This document shows, piece by piece, positions 57,792-64,000 of a stretch of DNA of 64,000 nucleotides. This DNA comes from an uncultured Pseudomonadales bacterium (GTDB taxonomy: Bacteria; Pseudomonadota; Gammaproteobacteria; Pseudomonadales; Cellvibrionaceae): positions 124,001-188,000 of the forward strand of contig CANLTI010000001.1 of the NCBI GenBank assembly GCA_947494095.1, read 5' to 3'. The notes beneath the pieces were generated by a model. That model was not told where the DNA came from. It ran no database searches and saw nothing but the letters and a program-made list of their open reading frames with translations. A program made the position numbers and the translations under genes. The first letter of the stretch is position 1. The number at the start of each line of letters is the position of its first letter.

Positions 57792-59621
57792 ATGTTTTCT
57801 TTTGTTGAGCGTATTACCCAGCCTTTTAGTAGTCGTACCCCTAAGCAGCCTCCTAGCCAATTTGTGGCTTTTTGCCTGTATTTTACACGTGGCTACGGTA
57901 GGCTATTAGGTGCGATGGCCTTTTTTAGTGTGTGCGTGGCATTAATGGAGGTGTCGTTGTTTCGTATGTTGGGGCTGCTAGTTGATTGGCTAAGTAATTA
58001 CACGCCGCAAGAATTGTGGGCAGCCCATGCAAATGATTTATTAATCATGGCGGGTGTTGTGCTTTTTGCCTTGCCCTTATGTGTGTTTTTACATGGCGTT
58101 ATTTTACATCAAGGGGTCTTCGGTAATTACCCTATGGCTATACGCTGGAAGGCGCACAATTATTTGTTGCGCCAGAGTATGGCGTTTTATCAAGATGAGT
58201 TTGCAGGGCGTATTGCGACTAAAGTGATGCAAACGGCATTGGCAGTACGCGAAACCGTCGTAAAATTATTAGATGTTTTTTTGTATGTCATCATATTTTT
58301 TGGTGGCATTTTATTAATGGTTGCCAGTTTAGACTTGCGTTTAGTCGTGCCTTTTATTGTTTGGTTGGTTGCCTATATTGGTGTGCTTAAGTTTTTTTTG
58401 CCGCGCTTAAAGGCGGTATCTATGCGCCAGGCTAATGCCCGTAGCGAAATGACAGGTCGTTTAGTTGATACCTATACCAATATTAATACCGTTAAATTAT
58501 TTAGCCACGCACGCCGCGAAGCAGAGTATGCCCGCGAAAGCATGGATGACTTTTTGCAAACTGTATATCCACAAATGCGCTTGGCCGTGCTGCTTAAAAC
58601 CTGCGTATGGACACTGAATGCGTTATTAATTGTATCGGTTTCGGCGCTGTGCCTTTATTTGTGGTCACTAAGCTTCATTACCGCGGGTGTTGTTGCGGCG
58701 GCGGTGGGTGTTATTTTACGACTCTACGGCATGAGTCAGTGGATTATGTGGGAGGTGAGTGGCCTATTTGAAAACATAGGCACAGTGCAAGATGGCATTA
58801 ATACGCTAAGCCAGCCTCTGGCTATTGAAGATAAAGCTGATGCTAAAGCACTACAATGCAACAGCGGCGCTATTACGTTTAACGCCATGGACTTTCACTA
58901 TGGCGAGCAAAGCGGCGTGATTAGCCAGTTTAATTTAGCCATTAAACCCGGCGAAAAAATTGGTTTAGTTGGGCGCTCGGGTGCAGGTAAATCGACACTG
59001 GTTAATTTATTATTGCGATTTTACGATATACAAGGCGGTCAAATTTTAATTGATGGGCAAGACATTCGAGAGGTCACCCAAGACAGCTTACGCGCTAATA
59101 TCGGTATGGTGACACAAGACTCTTCCTTAATGCATCGCTCGGTTTATGATAATATCGCCTATGGCCAGCCTAACGCCACAATGGAGCAAGTGATTGCTGC
59201 GGCTAAAAAAGCGCAAGCTTATGAGTTTATTCAAGGCCTAAGTGACGGCCAAGGTCGCACAGGGTTTGATGCGCATGTGGGCGAGCGCGGTGTAAAACTG
59301 AGTGGCGGCCAGCGCCAGCGCATTGCGATTGCTCGAGTATTACTTAAGAATGCGCCTATCTTAATTTTAGACGAAGCGACTTCGGCACTTGATAGCGAAG
59401 TTGAAGCCGATATTCAAAATAACCTTGTTGAATTAATGGTAGGTAAAAGTGTTATTGCAATCGCTCATCGCCTTTCTACTATTGCGGCACTGGATCGTTT
59501 AATTGTATTAGATGAGGGCCAAATTGTTGAGCAGGGCACCCATCAAGAGCTGTTAGCGAGCAACGGTTTATATGCGCAACTTTGGTCGCGTCAGAGTGGT
59601 GGTTTTTTAGGTGAGAGCTAA
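57792..59621 (+). CDS. ABC transporter, fused permease and ATPase (exporter type)
   Basis: The 609-residue half-transporter has six hydrophobic spans in residues 30-330 and an ATPase domain from about 365. Walker A is GRSGAGKST at 394-402, the signature LSGGQRQR begins at 503, and Walker B is ILILDEATSAL with Asp527 and Glu528. The switch histidine is in IAIAHRLSTIA. It should work as a homodimer in the inner membrane, exporting lipid, peptide or drug. The substrate is unknown; MsbA-like lipid flippases and multidrug exporters share this layout. It starts 26 bp after dtd. Confidence 0.9.
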   Translation: MFSFVERITQPFSSRTPKQPPSQFVAFCLYFTRGYGRLLGAMAFFSVCVALMEVSLFRMLGLLVDWLSNYTPQELWAAHANDLLIMAGVVLFALPLCVFLHGVILHQGVFGNYPMAIRWKAHNYLLRQSMAFYQDEFAGRIATKVMQTALAVRETVVKLLDVFLYVIIFFGGILLMVASLDLRLVVPFIVWLVAYIGVLKFFLPRLKAVSMRQANARSEMTGRLVDTYTNINTVKLFSHARREAEYARESMDDFLQTVYPQMRLAVLLKTCVWTLNALLIVSVSALCLYLWSLSFITAGVVAAAVGVILRLYGMSQWIMWEVSGLFENIGTVQDGINTLSQPLAIEDKADAKALQCNSGAITFNAMDFHYGEQSGVISQFNLAIKPGEKIGLVGRSGAGKSTLVNLLLRFYDIQGGQILIDGQDIREVTQDSLRANIGMVTQDSSLMHRSVYDNIAYGQPNATMEQVIAAAKKAQAYEFIQGLSDGQGRTGFDAHVGERGVKLSGGQRQRIAIARVLLKNAPILILDEATSALDSEVEADIQNNLVELMVGKSVIAIAHRLSTIAALDRLIVLDEGQIVEQGTHQELLASNGLYAQLWSRQSGGFLGES

Positions 59622-59640
59622 GGGGCGAGGAAAAAAGACA

Positions 59641-59801
59641 GTAACTATTCACAGATGCTGAAATCGGGAGGCTAATGAATCATTGACTGGGCCGCTCAGC
59701 CATCTGCGGCATTCTTTTTTCCCTGCAAGGCCAGCTACATACCCAAAAGCCATCCATCAGTGCTCTGTTAGTGAGATTGGTTAGTGTGGCTGAATCGTTA
59801 C
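59641..59801 (+). mobile_element. MITE-like non-coding element, shortened copy 3
   Basis: The 161-bp copy is bounded by GTAACTATT and AATCGTTAC (one mismatch) and keeps TGAATCATTGACTGGGCCGC and CCATCTGCGGCATT but lacks about 45 bases of the core. It begins 20 bp after the ABC exporter stop in the same orientation. The bases just before it, GGGGCGAGGAAAAAA, match the left end of the element at 5395. Confidence 0.65.
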
Positions 59802-59826
59802 AAAATATGAATAGGGGGATTTTTAA

Positions 59827-60204
59827 TCAGTGGTCAGATTCGATATGCTGTGGTGCCATTCGCTCGGCTGCGCGTTTAGCTAAATATTTATCTGTAGTTT
59901 TTTCGAGTATTTGTAACTTGTGATGCATGGCTGTTTTGGCCAGCATGTAAGCAGTTACGGGGGCAGTAATTAATAAAAATAATGTAATCAGTAATTCATG
60001 TACACTTAAATAACCTTGCCAATAAGTGGCTAGAATCATAGAGGCGATAAGTAAGCAGCCCATGCCTAAAGTGGTTGCTTTTGTAGGGCTATGCAGGCGA
60101 GTGTAAAAGTCGGGTAACTTTGCCAAGCCTAAAGAGCCAATAAAAGCAAAAATGGCCCCGGTAACGAGCAATATTGATGCGACTAATTCAACCCAAAATT
60201 CCAT
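59827..60204 (-). CDS. mrpG: Mrp Na+/H+ antiporter subunit G
   Basis: MrpG (MnhG/ShaG) is a small membrane subunit of the multi-protein cation/proton antiporter. The 125-residue protein has three hydrophobic spans (about 8-26, 45-63, 70-92). GAIFAFIGSLGLAKLPDFYT, RLHSPTKATTLGMG and LFLLITAPVTAYMLAKTAMH are characteristic. It is the last gene of the operon, 89 bp after mrpF. No terminator was found beyond it, only the repeat element. Confidence 0.93.
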   Translation of the reverse strand: MEFWVELVASILLVTGAIFAFIGSLGLAKLPDFYTRLHSPTKATTLGMGCLLIASMILATYWQGYLSVHELLITLFLLITAPVTAYMLAKTAMHHKLQILEKTTDKYLAKRAAERMAPQHIESDH

Positions 60205-60293
60205 GCGCTTTTCCTAAATTATGCTATTTAAAAGATACTATATTAAAACGGTCATTAACTGTGCTTGTAGGTCTTATATTTAAAGCTAACCGG

Positions 60294-60563
60294 TTACTCG
60301 ATTAAATCACCACGTAAAATATATTTGCACATTGCCGCGGTACTCACAAAGCCTAGCATGGCGATTAATAATGCTGCTTCAAAATATAGTGTGGTGCGCG
60401 AAGAAATACCAAATAAAATAATCAGTGCAATACTGTTTATATACATGGTGTCTAATGCCAGAATGCGGTCCGGCCGGCTTGGGCCTTTGAATAGTCGCCA
60501 TAAATTCAGTACTAGCGATAAGCACATTAATACAGCGGCAATAGTGATGGCTATATTGAGCAT
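60294..60563 (-). CDS. mrpF: Mrp Na+/H+ antiporter subunit F
   Basis: The 89-residue, three-span protein shows LWRLFKGPSRPDRILALDTM, the GPxxxDRxxALD motif of MrpF, and AALLIAMLGFVSTAAMCKYI. It overlaps the mrpE end by 13 bp and has GGAG upstream within mrpE. It belongs to the membrane antiporter complex. Confidence 0.93.
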   Translation of the reverse strand: MLNIAITIAAVLMCLSLVLNLWRLFKGPSRPDRILALDTMYINSIALIILFGISSRTTLYFEAALLIAMLGFVSTAAMCKYILRGDLIE

Positions 60564-61060
60564 TCAAAAATCTCCATAAGCGGCTTTTCGTAGCGTTGTT
60601 TAATTAATGCAATTAACGCCTCTTTATCCGTTAAATTTAAAGCGTGTACATATAGCCATTTATTATCTTCGGATATTTCTGCACTGACAGTGCCTGGCGT
60701 TAAAGAAACCGTACTGGCCAATAGCGTAATAGGCAGGTCATGCGTAATACTTAAGGGGACAGCAATAAATGCCGGGTTCAATTTTTTAGATGGGCCTATT
60801 ACCAAAATAGCCACTTCAAAATTAGCGACAACAATATCACCCAATACCCGCAGTATATAACGCAATGCTAAAAAGGGTTTGTGGAACTTGGGGTGTGGGT
60901 CTTGCATACCAGAGGTTAGTAGCGGAATCGTCAAGGCTAAAAAAGCCGCCAATACTAAATGTCCAGGCGCTAAGGTATTATTGAGTAAAAGCCAAACGGC
61001 AAATAATAACAGCGAATGTAGCGGTGAAGGTAAAAAGCGAAAGCGCGGTTTAGTTTGCAT
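60551..61060 (-). CDS. mrpE: Mrp Na+/H+ antiporter subunit E
   Basis: The 169-residue protein has hydrophobic spans at about 15-50 and a short one near 65-90, followed by a cytoplasmic domain. LLNNTLAPGHLVLAAFLALT, LRYILRVLGDIVVANFEVAI and SLTPGTVSAEISEDNKWLYV are family marks. The start overlaps mrpD by 11 bp and the end overlaps mrpF, indicating translational coupling. Confidence 0.93.
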   Translation of the reverse strand: MQTKPRFRFLPSPLHSLLLFAVWLLLNNTLAPGHLVLAAFLALTIPLLTSGMQDPHPKFHKPFLALRYILRVLGDIVVANFEVAILVIGPSKKLNPAFIAVPLSITHDLPITLLASTVSLTPGTVSAEISEDNKWLYVHALNLTDKEALIALIKQRYEKPLMEIFECSI

Positions 61061-62594
61061 TATGGCTTTGTCCTTTAGGTATCTCTTTGACTTCTTTTAT
61101 GGGGGATTGAGTACTATTTAAAGGCGCTTTTGAGTGCAGTTGGGCTGCTGCAAGCTGAGTGTATTGAGTAATGGGGCCGCCAAATATGACCAGTACAGGT
61201 GATGCGCCCAGCAGTAATGCAATGGCTATCACTTTAAGTGGGGCCAAGGGCTTACCTTGAGTATTATCGCCAGCAGCGCGCCAAAAAATAGTTGTACCTG
61301 CACGCGATAGCGCAACCAAAAAAACTAAACTTATTAATAAAAGCATTGGCCACACCCATACCATTTCACGCATGCCCTCGGCAGCTTGCAGGATAAATAT
61401 TTTACTGACAAAGCCCGAAAATGGCGGCATGCCCACAATGGTTAGTACGGCAATAAAAAAGGCAATGCCTAGTACTTTGGGGTTTTGTAGCGGGCGGGCT
61501 ATCACGTAACGGTCTTCGGCTTTACCGCGTTGCTTGGCAATCATGTCGGCAATTAAAAACAATGCACCGGTTATGAATGTTGAATGTATCATGTAATACA
61601 AAGCCGCAGAGGTTGCCGACTCGCGCTGCATAGCAACCGCTAGCAGTAGCGTACCCACAGACACAACAACTAAATTAGCCACACTTAAGCGTAAACTTGG
61701 GCTGGCAAGGACACCAATGGCACCCATAGCAATCGTTAGCAGTGCTAATGGCCATAGCCAAGGAATCGCCATGTTGGCAAGGGCGCCTGCATCCTGACCA
61801 AAAATCGTCGTGTGCACCCGTAAAATACTATACACCCCTATTTTAGTCATAATGGCAAATAAGGCCGCCACCGGAGCACTGGCTGCCGCATAGGTTTTGG
61901 GTAGCCAAAAATGTAAAGGTAGTAATGCGGCTTTAAGCCCAAACACCACCAATAATAATAAACCACCGGCTTTGACTAAGGCCTGTTGTGGCTTATTGAG
62001 CGAGCTCACTTTTGCGGCCATATCCTCAATATTGAGCGAGCCTAAGGTGCCGTATAAAATACCCAGTGCAAACAAGAAAATACTCGAGCCCACTAAGTTC
62101 AAAATCACGTAATGTACATTGGCTTTGGTTTTTTGTTTGCCGCCACCGTGTATTAACAATGCGTAAGAGGCAATTAGCAGCACCTCAAAAAAAACAAATA
62201 AATTAAAAATATCACCCGTTAAAAATGCACCGTTAACGCCTAATATTTGAAACATAAAAAGCGGATGAAAGTACATCCCTTCTTTATCATCACCAGCGCA
62301 TGCATACAGTTGCGCACCTAAACCCAGTATCGACGTTAACAACACCATTAATGTTGATAACCGATCGGCGACTAAGACAATGCCAAAGGGCGGCTGCCAG
62401 CCACCGAGTACGTATAATTGGGTACCTTGTTGGTGGGCAGTAAGTAGCAGCCAAGTCGATACAGCGACTATGGTCATCATGACTGTCACGGCAAAAAAGC
62501 GCTGCCGGATGATTGATTGACTTAACGGCGGCAGCAGCATGAATGCTGCCGCCAGCATCGGCAATAAAATGGGGAAAATAGGCAGATGCTGCAT
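61050..62594 (-). CDS. mrpD: Mrp Na+/H+ antiporter subunit D
   Basis: MrpD is a proton-translocating subunit related to the NuoM/NuoN subunits of complex I. The 514-residue protein has about fourteen spans. Glu137 in VFFEVLLIASYALL and Lys221 in FGLKAALLPLHFWLPKTYAA match the key ion-pair residues of the family. ASAPVAALFAIMTKIGVYSI and GMPPFSGFVSKIF follow. Its ATG overlaps the mrpC stop by one base. Confidence 0.96.
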   Translation of the reverse strand: MQHLPIFPILLPMLAAAFMLLPPLSQSIIRQRFFAVTVMMTIVAVSTWLLLTAHQQGTQLYVLGGWQPPFGIVLVADRLSTLMVLLTSILGLGAQLYACAGDDKEGMYFHPLFMFQILGVNGAFLTGDIFNLFVFFEVLLIASYALLIHGGGKQKTKANVHYVILNLVGSSIFLFALGILYGTLGSLNIEDMAAKVSSLNKPQQALVKAGGLLLLVVFGLKAALLPLHFWLPKTYAAASAPVAALFAIMTKIGVYSILRVHTTIFGQDAGALANMAIPWLWPLALLTIAMGAIGVLASPSLRLSVANLVVVSVGTLLLAVAMQRESATSAALYYMIHSTFITGALFLIADMIAKQRGKAEDRYVIARPLQNPKVLGIAFFIAVLTIVGMPPFSGFVSKIFILQAAEGMREMVWVWPMLLLISLVFLVALSRAGTTIFWRAAGDNTQGKPLAPLKVIAIALLLGASPVLVIFGGPITQYTQLAAAQLHSKAPLNSTQSPIKEVKEIPKGQSHNAN

Positions 62595-62959
62595 TAACCG
62601 TTCCTTTTATCGATAGGGCTAGGTGATACCGGTCTAGCGGGAATTTGGCCGTCCACATGATCATTGCCTTGGTCCGCCCGCGAGCGCATGGCTAAAATGA
62701 CTAAAAACGCGGTCATAGCAAAACCAATAACAATGGCCGTTAATACCAGCGCTTGAGGCAATGGATCGCTGTATTGCGCCGACTGTCCAAGCACGGCGGC
62801 GCCATTTAGCGTTAAGCGGCCACTGGCAAAAAGAAATAAATTCACAGCATAAGATAGTAACGTTAACCCCATCACCACGATAAAGGTTCGGCCCCTTAGC
62901 ACCAAAAAAAATCCGCAGGCGGCCAATAAACCTACGCAAAATGCATACATGACTTCCAT
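62594..62959 (-). CDS. mrpC: Mrp Na+/H+ antiporter subunit C
   Basis: MrpC is homologous to NuoK. The 121-residue protein has three spans and the segments FFLVLRGRTFIVVMGLTLLS and DPLPQALVLTAIVIGFAMTA, the latter containing the conserved PQALxLTAIVI motif. It ends with a short basic tail. It overlaps mrpAB and mrpD by one base each. Confidence 0.95.
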   Translation of the reverse strand: MEVMYAFCVGLLAACGFFLVLRGRTFIVVMGLTLLSYAVNLFLFASGRLTLNGAAVLGQSAQYSDPLPQALVLTAIVIGFAMTAFLVILAMRSRADQGNDHVDGQIPARPVSPSPIDKRNG

Positions 62960-64000
62960 TAATTATTCTCCTGAATATCAAGGCGTTCGCTGGTGGTTAA
63001 TTTACCCAGGTTAGCCAAAATGAGCATAACAGCACCTACTACGGTAAGGTATACGCCCAAATCAAATAGCATGGCGCTGGCCAGTTCGAACTTACCAATC
63101 CAAGGCAGCGAAAAGTAATCAAACCAGGTCTTTAAAAAGGGTTGGCCAAATAGCCAGCTGCCCAAGCCGGTTGCTGTTGCAATTAATATCCCACTGGCAA
63201 TAATCCACTGGTAGTCGATTGTGACGCGGGGTTTTATCCATTGCACACCATGGGCAATGTATTGCTGAATAATTGCCACGGCTGTAATTAGACCAGCAAT
63301 AAAACCGCCACCGGGCATGTTGTGCCCTCGTAAAAAGATATAGGCCGATACCAATAACGCCAAAGGCAAAAGGCTTTGCGAGACCACCTCTAGCATCATA
63401 GGGTGTGGGTCATTACTCCAGGCGCGGCCTTTATCATCACGTGCCGGTATAGCGATGCGCATATTGGCAATAAGCTTAAAAATACCCAATGCCGCGATAC
63501 CTAATACAATTATTTCACCCAGCGTATCAAAGCCCCTAAAGTCAACCAATATCACGTTAACTACATTGGTGCCGCCCCCACCGGTTTTACTATTGGCAAT
63601 AAAAAAGTCTGACATGGTATTTAGTGGTGTAGTGAGCATGGCATAACACAGCGTACCAATCACACAGCCTATTAATCCAGCCACTAATAAATCAACGCTT
63701 AAACGCCGGTTGCTCGATTCTTTGATTGAGCTTTGCGGTAAAAAAAACAGCGCCAACAACAATAAAATAATGGTGACGATTTCGACTGACAGCTGCGTTA
63801 AGGCTAAATCGGGCGCCGAAAATTTAGCAAAAGTAAGCGATACAATTAATCCCACCACAGACAAAAATATGAGCGCCAAAAACCGCCTACGATGCCAAAT
63901 GACCGTAGCAATAGCGCTGAGTATCATGAGTAGGGCGCAGGTCATTGTTACGCCATCGAGTGGAATCGGCTCGCGTGTACCGGCATTTTGAGTAAGCTCA
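62959..64000 (-). CDS. mrpA: Mrp Na+/H+ antiporter fused subunit A/B, C-terminal part
   Basis: The frame is open to the window edge; upstream of the first ATG (63945) it continues as [18 protein letters not shown], so the true start lies outside. The visible part carries the C-terminal MrpA membrane region ([20 protein letters not shown]), then [20 protein letters not shown] complete MrpB-type domain follows ([20 protein letters not shown]). The fusion of A and B, with separate C-G genes, is the six-gene arrangement known from pseudomonads. The NuoL-like half of MrpA is not in the window. Confidence 0.93.
   Translation of the reverse strand, partial: ELTQNAGTREPIPLDGVTMTCALLMILSAIATVIWHRRRFLALIFLSVVGLIVSLTFAKFSAPDLALTQLSVEIVTIILLLLALFFLPQSSIKESSNRRLSVDLLVAGLIGCVIGTLCYAMLTTPLNTMSDFFIANSKTGGGGTNVVNVILVDFRGFDTLGEIIVLGIAALGIFKLIANMRIAIPARDDKGRAWSNDPHPMMLEVVSQSLLPLALLVSAYIFLRGHNMPGGGFIAGLITAVAIIQQYIAHGVQWIKPRVTIDYQWIIASGILIATATGLGSWLFGQPFLKTWFDYFSLPWIGKFELASAMLFDLGVYLTVVGAVMLILANLGKLTTSERLDIQENN

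Overview
The window is a chromosomal segment of a free-living gammaproteobacterium. Gene order (alr-birA-coaX-SPOR protein, a tRNA cluster, secE-nusG, then unbroken beta, str, S10, spc and alpha operons), protein lengths and a pseudomonad-like loop in EF-Tu place it near the Pseudomonas/Cellvibrio side of the class. Moderate GC, a GH79-type glycosidase and an Mrp Na+/H+ antiporter would suit a marine, carbohydrate-using member (Cellvibrionales-like). That placement is inference from gene content, not from a database search.

Layout. (1) 1-5.6 kb: argA (minus strand, running off the left edge), divergent from a soluble GAF hybrid histidine kinase that may be preceded by a coupled leader peptide, then a GH79 heparanase/glucuronidase-like protein and a repeat-rich gap. 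(2) 5.7-9.5 kb: alr-birA-coaX with overlapping ends and a small membrane-anchored SPOR-like protein. (3) 9.5-10.4 kb: tRNA-Thr(TGT), Tyr(GTA), Gly(TCC), Thr(GGT), Trp(CCA); no tufB lies in the tRNA block. (4) 10.5-41.6 kb: about 31 kb of transcription and translation machinery: secE-nusG, rplKAJL-rpoBC, rpsLG-fusA-tuf, the S10 operon, the spc operon through secY and rpmJ, and rpsMKD-rpoA-rplQ. Leaders, attenuator-like hairpins, terminators and two good sigma70 promoters can be read between the operons. (5) 41.9-55.9 kb: a full glycogen/maltodextrin set, malQ-glgB-glgX-glgP-glgC-(purC on the minus strand)-glgA. (6) 55.9-59.6 kb: an uncharacterised TPR-like protein, dtd and an ABC exporter. (7) 59.8-64 kb: an Mrp antiporter operon on the minus strand (mrpG, F, E, D, C and the end of a fused mrpAB that leaves the window).

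Functionally, GlgC makes ADP-glucose, GlgA polymerises it and GlgB branches it. GlgP shortens chains, GlgX removes the limit branches and MalQ recycles the short maltodextrins, so synthesis and breakdown are encoded together. The ribosomal block is conventional in gene content; its interest lies in the RNA structures between genes.

No CRISPR array, prophage, toxin-antitoxin, defence island or transposase gene is visible. The clearest candidate for something undescribed is a family of roughly 160-210 bp non-coding elements. Three copies (43961-44168, 51098-51304, 59641-59801) share the inverted ends GTAACTATT/AATAGTTAC (one mismatch in the third) and a common core, and each begins 13-20 bp after a stop codon in the same orientation as the upstream gene. 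A fourth copy (5395-5606) has part of the core but different inverted ends, and a fifth (52799-52960) is a degenerate relative on the other strand.
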